64,000 nucleotides of DNA from Streptomyces sp. SA15. GTDB taxonomy: Bacteria; Actinomycetota; Actinomycetes; Streptomycetales; Streptomycetaceae. Shown in pieces: positions 9,035-15,997 of the stretch. Every line of letters starts with the position of its first letter. Position 1 is the stretch's first letter. The stretch lies in contig NZ_NTGE01000007.1 of the NCBI RefSeq assembly GCF_002291145.1, forward strand, positions 1-64,000, in the 5' to 3' direction. A model generated the notes under the pieces. That model saw only the letters and a list, made by a program, of their open reading frames with translations, made no database searches and was not told the origin of the DNA. A program made the position numbers and the translations under genes.

Positions 9035-10966
9035 TCAGCGGATCGGCCGGTGGACGTTCTCCCGTTCACTGGGTCCGGGGGTGGCGTCGGCGATCCACGG
9101 GCCCTCGCCCGACGGGTCGACGATGCCCCGTTCCAGCCACTCGTACGTGCCCGACAGGACTCCCTTGACGACCTTGCGGTCGACGTCGTCGGTGTTGTTC
9201 CACAGGCGGCCGAAGAGTTCCTCGACGCGGATGCGGGACTGGCGGCAGAAGGTGTCGGCCAGCTGGTAGGCCTCGCGGCCGTGGTCGCCCTGGCTGCGCA
9301 GGAGTTCGGCGCGGACGCAGGCCGCGCTCATCGCGAAGAGTTCGGCTCCGATGTCGACGATCCGCCCCAGGAAGCCCTGTTTGGTCTCCATCCGGCCCTG
9401 CCAGCGGGACATGGCGTAGAAGGTGGAGCGGGCGAGTTTGCGAGCGGTGCGTTCGACGTAGCGCAGGTGTGGGGAGAGGTCGACCTCGCGCTTGAACTCG
9501 CTGTAGGAGCCGGGGAGTTGGCCGGGGCCCGCGACCAGCTTCGGCAGCCACTTGGCGTAGAAGACGCCCGCGTTCGCGCCTGCCTTCGCCTTGTCCGACA
9601 GGGACTTGTCGGGGTCGATGAGGTCACCGGCGACCGACAGGTGGGCGTCGACCGCCTCGCGGGCGATGAGGAGGTGCATGATCTCCGTCGAGCCCTCGAA
9701 GATGCGGTTGATGCGCAGGTCGCGCAGGACCTGTTCGGCGGGGACCGCGCGTTCGCCGCGGGCGGCCAAGGACGCGGCCGTCTCGAAGCCCCGGCCGCCG
9801 CGGATCTGGACCAGTTCGTCGGCCATCCGCCAGGCCATCTCGGAGGCGAACAGCTTGGCCAGCGCGCCCTCGATGCGGATGTCGTTGCGGTCCTCGTCGG
9901 CCATCTGACTCGACAGGTCCAGTACGGCCTCCAGGGCGAAGGTCGTCGCCGCGATGAAGCTGATCTTCGAGCCGACCGCCTCGTGGTGGGCGATCGGCTT
10001 GCCCCACTGCTCGCGGGCCGCCGTCCACTCGCGGGCGATCTTCAGGCACCACTTGCCGGCGGCCACGCAGGACGCCGGAAGGGACAGCCGGCCGGTGTTG
10101 AGGGTCGTGAGGGCGATCTTCAGGCCCGCCCCCTCGGGGCCGATGCGGTTGGCGGCGGGGACCCGGACCTGGTGGAAGCGGGTGACGCCGTTCTCGATGC
10201 CGCGCAGGCCCATGAAGGCGTTGCGGTTCTCGACCGTGATGCCCGGCGAGTTGGTCTCCACGACGAAGGCGGTGATGCCGCCCTTGTGGCCCTCGCTCTT
10301 CGGCACCCGGGCCATCACGACCAGCAGGTCGGCGACCACGCCGTTGGTGGTCCACAGCTTCACCCCGTCGAGGATGTACTCGTCCCCGTCCGGCACCGCG
10401 CTCATCGCGAGCCGCGCCGGGTCGGAGCCGACGTCCGGCTCGGTGAGCAGGAAGGCGCTGATGTCGGTGCGGGCGCACCGCGGCAGGAACGTCTCCTTCT
10501 GCTCGGGCGTGCCGAACAGCTTCAGCGGCTGCGGTACGCCGATCGACTGGTGTGCCGACAGCAGCACCCCGACCGCCGGGCTGGCGGAGCCCGCCAGGGC
10601 CAGCGCCTTGTTGTAGTACACCTGGGTGAGACCGAGCCCGCCGTACTTGGTGTCGATCTTCATGCCGAGGGCGCCGAGCTCCTTGAGCCCGTTGATGACG
10701 TCGTCGGGGATCCGGGCGTCGCGCTCGATCAGGGCGCCGTCGATCTTCGTCTCGCAGAAGTCGCGCAGCTTGGCGAGGAACTCCTCGCCGCGCTGGGCGT
10801 CCTCGTCGGGCGGCATCGGGTGGGGATGGATGAGGTCGAGCCGGAAGCGGCCCAGGAACAGTTCCTTGGCGAAGCTGGGCTTGCGCCAGTCCTGTTCCCG
10901 GGCGGCCTCCGCCACCTGGCGCGCTTCACGCTCGGTGACGGTGGGTTGGGTGGGTGCTGCGGACAT
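9035..10966 (-). CDS. Acyl-CoA dehydrogenase, large (VLCAD/ACAD9-like) type
   Basis: A 643-residue FAD enzyme oxidising acyl-CoA to enoyl-CoA in fatty-acid beta-oxidation. The conserved core is visible: SAFLLTEPDVGSDPARL (about 175-192), the middle beta domain LWTTNGVVADLLVVMARV, then the C-terminal helical domain with REQWGKPIAHHEAVGSK and RINRIFEGSTEIMH, which carries the expected catalytic Glu region. The length exceeds the usual 380-400 residues. About 170 extra C-terminal residues form an additional helical domain, as in very-long-chain and ACAD9-type enzymes. The start MSAAPTQPTV is at 10964-10966. It is transcribed towards dxr and looks like a single-gene unit. Confidence 0.93.
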   Translation of the reverse strand: MSAAPTQPTVTEREARQVAEAAREQDWRKPSFAKELFLGRFRLDLIHPHPMPPDEDAQRGEEFLAKLRDFCETKIDGALIERDARIPDDVINGLKELGALGMKIDTKYGGLGLTQVYYNKALALAGSASPAVGVLLSAHQSIGVPQPLKLFGTPEQKETFLPRCARTDISAFLLTEPDVGSDPARLAMSAVPDGDEYILDGVKLWTTNGVVADLLVVMARVPKSEGHKGGITAFVVETNSPGITVENRNAFMGLRGIENGVTRFHQVRVPAANRIGPEGAGLKIALTTLNTGRLSLPASCVAAGKWCLKIAREWTAAREQWGKPIAHHEAVGSKISFIAATTFALEAVLDLSSQMADEDRNDIRIEGALAKLFASEMAWRMADELVQIRGGRGFETAASLAARGERAVPAEQVLRDLRINRIFEGSTEIMHLLIAREAVDAHLSVAGDLIDPDKSLSDKAKAGANAGVFYAKWLPKLVAGPGQLPGSYSEFKREVDLSPHLRYVERTARKLARSTFYAMSRWQGRMETKQGFLGRIVDIGAELFAMSAACVRAELLRSQGDHGREAYQLADTFCRQSRIRVEELFGRLWNNTDDVDRKVVKGVLSGTYEWLERGIVDPSGEGPWIADATPGPSERENVHRPIR

Positions 10967-11078
10967 TGAGGCTCACCTCGCCGCGAATCGGGATCTTGGG
11001 GCCGTATGGTTACCGACGGGTGCTACTCGATCGTATGTACCCGATTCGGGCCCGCCCCACCACCCCTGGGACGGCTGT

Positions 11079-11263
11079 TCAGCCGATGTCGACGGAGTAC
11101 GACTTGGTGTCCAGACGGCCCTTGCCCTTGAAGACCCCGGTGCCGGACTCGATGCCGGAGACGTACTTGTCGTTGCTCAGCAGCTTGCGCCGAACGAGTG
11201 CCTGGGGGAAGTGTGGCCGCCGACGGCCGGACGGGTTGCCGTATCCCTCCGTGATCTCCCACG
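11079..11263 (-). pseudogene. 3' remnant of an unidentified gene
   Basis: Reading on the minus strand to a TGA at 11079-11081, about 45 codons look like real protein. They include KLLSNDKYVSGIESG and KGRLDTKSYSVDIG, with balanced composition and GC-rich third positions. Upstream, near 11220, the plausible reading shifts by one base (GYGNPSG in the neighbouring frame) and then dissolves. I see no start codon or ribosome site in frame. I do not recognise the family; the beta-strand-like alternation suggests a secreted or sugar-related protein tail. It is most simply a truncated leftover. Confidence 0.4.
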
Positions 11264-11297
11264 GATCCCCCGCGGATCCCCCGCCGGAGAATTGCAG

Positions 11298-11311
11298 TCG
11301 AAGCGCTTCGA
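11298..11311. promoter_or_regulatory. LacI-type operator 1, upstream of lacI-GH31
   Basis: A perfect 14-bp palindrome, TCGAAGCGCTTCGA, extended by flanking G/C to 16 bp, has the central CG typical of LacI-family operators. It lies 106 bp upstream of the regulator's start. The same 14 bases recur at 36325 and 36506. Confidence 0.8.
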
Positions 11312-11386
11312 CAACCTATGGACACCCACCCCCGGTGGAGCTACTGTCGAACCACCCTCACCCGCCCATATTCGCAACGCGCACTG

Positions 11387-11400
11387 TCGAAGCGCTTCAC
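11387..11400. promoter_or_regulatory. LacI-type operator 2 (imperfect), just upstream of lacI
   Basis: TCGAAGCGCTTCAC matches the operator at 11298 in 12 of 14 positions and ends 17 bases before the LacI start codon. Two operators spaced 89 bp apart in front of the regulator suggest autorepression, possibly with looping. Confidence 0.65.
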
Positions 11401-11417
11401 AAAGCTTGGAGAGCTGG

Positions 11418-12434
11418 ATGGTCACCCTCGCCGAGGTCGCCCAGCACGCCGGAGTCTCGGCGAGCACGGTGAGCTATGTCCTCAGCGGCAAGCGGTCCAT
11501 CTCCGCGACCACCCGGCAGCGGGTCCAGCAGAGCATCCGCGAACTCGGCTACCACCCGAACGCGGGCGCCCGCGCCCTGGCCAGCAGCAGGTCGAACATC
11601 ATCGCGCTGATGATCCCGTTGCGCACCGACATGTACGTGCCGGTGATGATGGAGATCGCCATCGCGGTGGCCACCCGGGCCCGCACACACGGCTACGACG
11701 TCCTGCTGCTCACCGGCGAGGAGGGTCCCGACGCCGTGCGCCGCGTCACCGGCAGCGGGCTCGCCGACGCGATGATCCTGATGGACGTCGAACTCGACGA
11801 CGAGCGGCTGCCGCTGCTGCGCGGCACCGACCAGCCGTCCGTGCTGATCGGACTGCCCGCCGACACCACCGGCCTGACCTGCGTCGATCTCGACTTCAGG
11901 GCGACCGGCGCGCTGTGCGTCGAGCACCTGGCGATGCTCGGACACCGTGACATCGCTGTCATAGGCGAGGCCCCCGCGGTGTACGAGCGGCACACCGGCT
12001 TCGCCGAGCGCACCCTCGACGGACTCCGCTCCCGCGCACAGGAGTTGGGCGTACGGCTGCTGCACCGGCCGTGCGAGGGCGGGTACGACGCGATGGCCGT
12101 GACCCTCGCCCGCATCCTCGACGAGCGCCCGGGCACCACCGGGTTCGTCGTGCAGAACGAGTCGGCGGTCGAACCGCTGCTCGCCCTGCTGCGCCAGCAG
12201 GGCCGCGCCATCCCCGAGGACGTGTCGGTCGTCGCGATCTGCCCCGACCAGGTCGCCACCCAGGCCTCCGTACGGCTGACGTCCGTCGCCATCCCCGCCC
12301 AGGAGATGGGCCGGCACGCCGTGGAGCGCCTGGTCGCCAAGCTGGACGGCCGGGGCACCGACGAAGTCGTGCTGATCGCACCCGAGTTGACGGAACGGGC
12401 GAGCACGGGCCCGGCTCCCTCCGCCGGCTCCTGA
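11418..12434 (+). CDS. LacI family transcriptional regulator of the xyloglucan regulon
   Basis: A 338-residue repressor. The N-terminal helix-turn-helix and hinge are clear: VTLAEVAQHAGVSASTVSYV (about 2-21), then LGYHPNAGARALAS. A periplasmic-binding-protein-like effector domain follows (NIIALMIPLRTDMYVPVMME to the end). The start MVTLAEV is preceded by GGAGAG. The GH31 gene follows 73 bases downstream and is probably co-transcribed. The regulator is flanked upstream by two copies of TCGAAGCGCTTCGA, which also marks the ABC-GH74 operon and the GH3 gene, so it is the obvious candidate to bind all of them. The inducer is probably a xyloglucan-derived oligosaccharide or isoprimeverose (inference). 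Confidence 0.88.
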   Translation: MVTLAEVAQHAGVSASTVSYVLSGKRSISATTRQRVQQSIRELGYHPNAGARALASSRSNIIALMIPLRTDMYVPVMMEIAIAVATRARTHGYDVLLLTGEEGPDAVRRVTGSGLADAMILMDVELDDERLPLLRGTDQPSVLIGLPADTTGLTCVDLDFRATGALCVEHLAMLGHRDIAVIGEAPAVYERHTGFAERTLDGLRSRAQELGVRLLHRPCEGGYDAMAVTLARILDERPGTTGFVVQNESAVEPLLALLRQQGRAIPEDVSVVAICPDQVATQASVRLTSVAIPAQEMGRHAVERLVAKLDGRGTDEVVLIAPELTERASTGPAPSAGS

Positions 12435-12507
12435 CCGCCGCCCTTCCCTCGCACGCCGCGCCCCGCCGGGGCACCTCCATGCCTGCCCTCCTCCAAGGAG
12501 ACGCCAC

Positions 12508-14568
12508 GTGAACCAGCCTGCCGAAACCCAGACCCCGACCGGCGCGGTCAGCCTCGCGCAGTCGTCACCCACCGTCGGCACCTTCCGTGAGCGGGACGGC
12601 GCGCTGGAGTGGAGCGGCCGCCAGGAGACCGTACGCATCGAGCCTTGGGGGCCCGACGCGGTCCGGGTCCGGGCCCGGCTCGGCGGTCCGGTGCTCGAGG
12701 GGCTGCCGGGCGCGCTGCTGGACGAGGCGCCCGCCACCGAGAGCACCGTCAAGATCGAGGACGGGCAGGGGTCGTTGACCGTGGGCGCGCTGACCGTCGA
12801 GGTCGACGCCGAGGGTCTGATCCGCTTCCTGCGGAGCGACGACTCCGCCGAGCTGCTGGCCGAGGAGCGCGCCCACTTCTGGTGGCCCGGCTCGCGTCTC
12901 TACACCGCCGTCGGCAACGGCTACCACCGCCTGGAGCAGCGCTTCGCCGCCTACGAGGACGAGAAGCTGTTCGGCCTCGGGCAGCACCAGCACGGGCGCC
13001 TCGACCAGAAGGGCCTGGTCCTGGACCTGGTCCAGCGCAACGCCGAGGTCGGCATCCCGGTGCTGACCTCCAGCCGGGGCTACACGCTGCTGTGGAACAA
13101 CCCGGCGATCGGCCGCGTGGAGCTGGCCGGCAACGGCACGCGCTGGGTGGCCGACTCGGCCCGGCAGATCGACTACTGGATCACCGCGGGCGCCCCGGCC
13201 GACGCGCAGCGCCACTACAGCGCGGTGACCGGCCGTACGCCGATGATGCCTCAGTGGGCGGCGGGCTTCTGGCAGTGCAAGCTGCGCTATCGCACGCAGG
13301 ACGAACTCCTCGCCGTGGCACGGGAGTACAAGCGGCGCGGCCTGCCGATCGACGTCATCGTCTGCGACTTCTTCCACTGGACGCACCTGGGCGAGTGGAA
13401 GTTCGACCCGAAGGAGTGGCCCGACCCGGCAGCGCTGGTCCGCGAACTGGACGAGCTGGGCATCAAGTTGGTGGTCAGCGTCTGGCCGTCGGTGTCCCCG
13501 CTCAGCGAGAACCACCCGGTCATGGAGCAGCGCGGTTACTTCATCGGCACGCAGTACGGCCCGATGGCGCACGCCGACTGGCCGGACAAGGAGGTCGCCT
13601 CGACGGTCCAGGTGGCGTTCTACGACGCCACGAACCCCGAGGCCCGTGACTTCGTGTGGTCGCGGGTGAAGGAGAACTATCTGGAGGCGTACGGCATCAC
13701 GGCCTTCTGGCTGGACGCCTGCGAGCCGGAACTGAAGCCGGGCTTCGCGGAGAACCTGCGCTACTGGGCGGGCCCGGGCCTGGAGGTCGGCAACCTGTAC
13801 CCGGCCGAGAACGCCCGCACCTTCTACGAGGGCCTGCGCGCGTCCGGCGAGGACGAGATCATCACCCTCAACCGCTCGGCGTGGGCGGGCAGTCAGCGTT
13901 ACGGCGCCGCCCTGTGGTCCGGCGACATCGGCACCGACTTCGCGACCCTGCGCCGCCAGATCGCGGCCGGCCTCAACACCGCGCTGTCCGGCATCCCGTG
14001 GTGGAACACCGACATCGGCGGCTTCCACGGCGGCGACCCGGACGACCCGGCGTACCGCGAGGTGATGGTCCGCTGGTTCCAGTTCGGCGCGCTGTCCCCG
14101 CTGATGCGCCTGCACGGCTTCCGCGACCCGGGCATGCCGCTGGGCCCGGAGATGACCGGCGGTCCGAACGAGGTGTGGTCGTACGGCGAGGAGGCCGGGG
14201 CGATCCTGGAGCAGTACCTGCGACTGCGCGAGCGCCTGAAGCCGTACGTGCTGCGGGTGATGCGCGAGGCGCACGAGGAGGGGCTGCCGGTCATGCGCCC
14301 GCTGTTCCTCGAATTCCCCGAGGACCAAGCGACTTGGTCGGTCGACGACGCCTACCTCTTCGGACGGGACCTGCTCGTCGCGCCCGTGCTCACGGCGGGC
14401 GCCACGGCCCGCACGACGTACCTCCCGGCGGGCGCGACCTGGACGGACGCGTGGACCGGTGAGACGTACGAGGGCGGTACGACCGTCACGGTCGACGCCC
14501 CGCTGGACCGCATCCCGCTGTTCCTGCGGGACGGGGCGAGCCTTCCGATCCTCCCGGTCGCCGAGTAG
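12508..14568 (+). CDS. GH31 glycosidase, probable cytoplasmic alpha-xylosidase
   Basis: A 686-residue glycoside hydrolase of family 31. The beta-sandwich N-domain (about 30-235) precedes the TIM barrel. The catalytic nucleophile is D403 in FWLDACEPE and the acid/base is D473 in WSGDIGTDF; the substrate-binding segment WWNTDIGGFHGGDP follows. No signal peptide is visible, so it acts inside the cell. The GTG start is preceded by AAGGAG eight bases away. GH31 includes alpha-xylosidases that remove the terminal alpha-1,6-xylose of xyloglucan oligosaccharides as well as alpha-glucosidases. I favour xylosidase from the operator shared with GH74, GH42, GH95 and GH3 genes, not from a diagnostic residue. 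It lies 73 bp after the LacI gene. Confidence 0.85.
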   Translation: MNQPAETQTPTGAVSLAQSSPTVGTFRERDGALEWSGRQETVRIEPWGPDAVRVRARLGGPVLEGLPGALLDEAPATESTVKIEDGQGSLTVGALTVEVDAEGLIRFLRSDDSAELLAEERAHFWWPGSRLYTAVGNGYHRLEQRFAAYEDEKLFGLGQHQHGRLDQKGLVLDLVQRNAEVGIPVLTSSRGYTLLWNNPAIGRVELAGNGTRWVADSARQIDYWITAGAPADAQRHYSAVTGRTPMMPQWAAGFWQCKLRYRTQDELLAVAREYKRRGLPIDVIVCDFFHWTHLGEWKFDPKEWPDPAALVRELDELGIKLVVSVWPSVSPLSENHPVMEQRGYFIGTQYGPMAHADWPDKEVASTVQVAFYDATNPEARDFVWSRVKENYLEAYGITAFWLDACEPELKPGFAENLRYWAGPGLEVGNLYPAENARTFYEGLRASGEDEIITLNRSAWAGSQRYGAALWSGDIGTDFATLRRQIAAGLNTALSGIPWWNTDIGGFHGGDPDDPAYREVMVRWFQFGALSPLMRLHGFRDPGMPLGPEMTGGPNEVWSYGEEAGAILEQYLRLRERLKPYVLRVMREAHEEGLPVMRPLFLEFPEDQATWSVDDAYLFGRDLLVAPVLTAGATARTTYLPAGATWTDAWTGETYEGGTTVTVDAPLDRIPLFLRDGASLPILPVAE

Positions 14569-14589
14569 CGGCGGCGGCCGGGAGCGGTC

Positions 14590-14630
14590 CGGGTGCGGTC
14601 GGCCTTCGAGGGATGGGCCGACCGCACCCG
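14590..14630 (+). terminator. Terminator after GH31 gene
   Basis: A perfect 15-bp stem (14590-14604 with 14616-14630; core GGGTGCGGTCGGCC) and an 11-base loop start 22 bases after the GH31 stop. It closes the lacI-GH31 unit before the AI-2E-type transporter gene. Confidence 0.8.
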
Positions 14631-14707
14631 CGCCGTACTGCCCGATGGGCCCCAGGTCTACGCTGTGGCCCCACGGCCGCCGGGTGATCTTCGGGAGTGC
14701 GCAGAAC

Positions 14708-15934
14708 ATGAACAGCCGTACGGGAGAACCGCGCAGGGGGTCTCGCCACAGACAACCGGGCCGTCGCGTCGGGCCGGTGCACAGACCGCGTACGACGATA
14801 CGCACCGCCGGCGCCCCCGTGGCCCGGCCGGAGGCGCCCGGCATCCCCCGCGGCTTCCTCCCCGAACCCGCCCGGCACGTCGCCGTGTGGAGTGCGCTCA
14901 CGCTTCTCGTCACCGGTGTCGTCTCGGTGGGCGTGTGGCTGTGCATCACCTTCCAGACCGCCGTCACTCCGGTGCTGCTCGCGCTGCTCGGCACCGCGCT
15001 GCTCGGCCCGTTCTACCGGCGGCTGGTCGCGATGAAGTTCAACAAGTCCCTTGCCGCCGGGCTGACTTGTGCCGCCGTGATCGTGGTTGTGGGCGGCGCC
15101 GCGTACATCGTGGTGACCGCTCTCATCGACACCGGCGACCAGATCATCTCCTCGCTGCGGAACGCGGCGCAGTCGCTCAGCGACGAGTTCGGCGTGGCCG
15201 GGACCTCCCTGGACGACCTCGCCAAGAACGCGAAGGACCTGCTGTCCAAGTTCGGCGGCACCGCGGCCTCCGGGGTGCTCAGCGGCGTCGGCGTCGTCAC
15301 CGAGTTCATCGCCACGGCCATTCTGGCGATGCTGCTGATGTTCTTCTTCCTGCGCGACGGCGACCGGGCGATCGCCTCGCTGCACTCGCTCGCACCCCGC
15401 GGCACCGGGGAGACCCTTGAAGTGATGGCCCGGCGCGCCTTCCAGGCGATCGAGGGCTTCATGCGCGGGACGACGATCATCGCCTTCATCGACGCCGTCT
15501 GCATCGCCGTCGGCCTGCTGATCCTCCAGGTGCCGGGCGCCGTGGGCCTCGGGGCGCTGGTGTTCGTCGGCGCGTACATCCCCTATCTGGGCGCCTTCCT
15601 CTCCGGCGCGGTGGCGATCCTGGTCGCGTTCGCGGACCGGGGTCTCGCGACGGCGCTGTGGGCGCTCGGAGTGGTCCTCGCGGTACAGGTCCTCGAAGGG
15701 AACGTGCTCCAGCCGATGATCCAGAGCCGGACGGTCCAGATGCACCCGGCGGCGATCCTGCTGGCGCTCACGGCGGGCGCCTCGATCGCCGGGATCCTCG
15801 GCATGCTGCTGTCGGTGCCGCTCACCGCGGCTGCGTTCGGCGTGCTGTCGGAGCTGAGGGCACGGTACGGGGACGGGGCGGGCGCGGCGGCCGTCCCGTA
15901 CAACGCGCTGCGGGCCGAGGTCGACCGGGCCTGA
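14708..15934 (+). CDS. AI-2E transporter family membrane protein
   Basis: A 408-residue protein of the widespread AI-2E_transport (formerly UPF0118) family. These form multi-helix membrane proteins and often act as ion/solute exporters or antiporters, so autoinducer export is only one possibility. A basic, arginine-rich N-tail of about 60 residues precedes hydrophobic segments: VAVWSALTLLVTGVVSVGVW, ALLGTALLGPFYRR and AAVIVVVGGAAYIVVTALI, then FIATAILAMLLMFFFLRDGD. The conserved family core is VPGAVGLGALVFVGAYIPYLGAF and LEGNVLQPMIQSRTVQMHP near the end. The start is ATG 14708. It has no sugar-related feature and may simply be a passenger between the two sugar systems. Confidence 0.87.
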   Translation: MNSRTGEPRRGSRHRQPGRRVGPVHRPRTTIRTAGAPVARPEAPGIPRGFLPEPARHVAVWSALTLLVTGVVSVGVWLCITFQTAVTPVLLALLGTALLGPFYRRLVAMKFNKSLAAGLTCAAVIVVVGGAAYIVVTALIDTGDQIISSLRNAAQSLSDEFGVAGTSLDDLAKNAKDLLSKFGGTAASGVLSGVGVVTEFIATAILAMLLMFFFLRDGDRAIASLHSLAPRGTGETLEVMARRAFQAIEGFMRGTTIIAFIDAVCIAVGLLILQVPGAVGLGALVFVGAYIPYLGAFLSGAVAILVAFADRGLATALWALGVVLAVQVLEGNVLQPMIQSRTVQMHPAAILLALTAGASIAGILGMLLSVPLTAAAFGVLSELRARYGDGAGAAAVPYNALRAEVDRA

Positions 15935-15938
15935 CGGC

Positions 15939-15974
15939 ATGGGCCGGCCCCGCAGGAGTGCGGAGCCGACCCAT
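15939..15974. terminator. Bidirectional terminator between convergent genes
   Basis: A 16-position stem, ATGGGCCGGCCCCGCA (15939-15954) with TGCGGAGCCGACCCAT (15959-15974), has a GGAG loop. The two mismatches become G-U pairs in the minus-strand RNA. It sits between the AI-2E-type gene and the convergent secreted hydrolase gene. Confidence 0.8.
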
Positions 15975-15997
15975 GGGAGTCTCCCAGGCCCTGGGAC

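Larger units (their letters stand above)
10967..11417. other. Intergenic region: two divergent promoters, gene remnant, LacI operators
   Basis: These 451 bases separate the acyl-CoA dehydrogenase from the LacI gene. They hold the likely promoter of the former (10967-11075), a truncated minus-strand gene end (11079-11263) and two operator palindromes in front of the regulator (11298 and 11387). I find no other intact gene. This is also the left border of the carbohydrate island, and a gene remnant there suggests that the island replaced or truncated an older gene. Confidence 0.6.

Noticed and set aside
11079..11263. The remnant considered as a complete small gene
   Set aside because: It lacks an in-frame start and ribosome site, and plausible coding shifts frame upstream.
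12565..14994. An 809-codon open frame antisense to GH31
   Set aside because: No domain, low-complexity shadow composition, and it reads through the terminator at 14590-14630.
14708..15934. AI-2E transporter taken as evidence for quorum sensing
   Set aside because: The family name is historical; most members are not autoinducer exporters and there is no luxS-like gene nearby.
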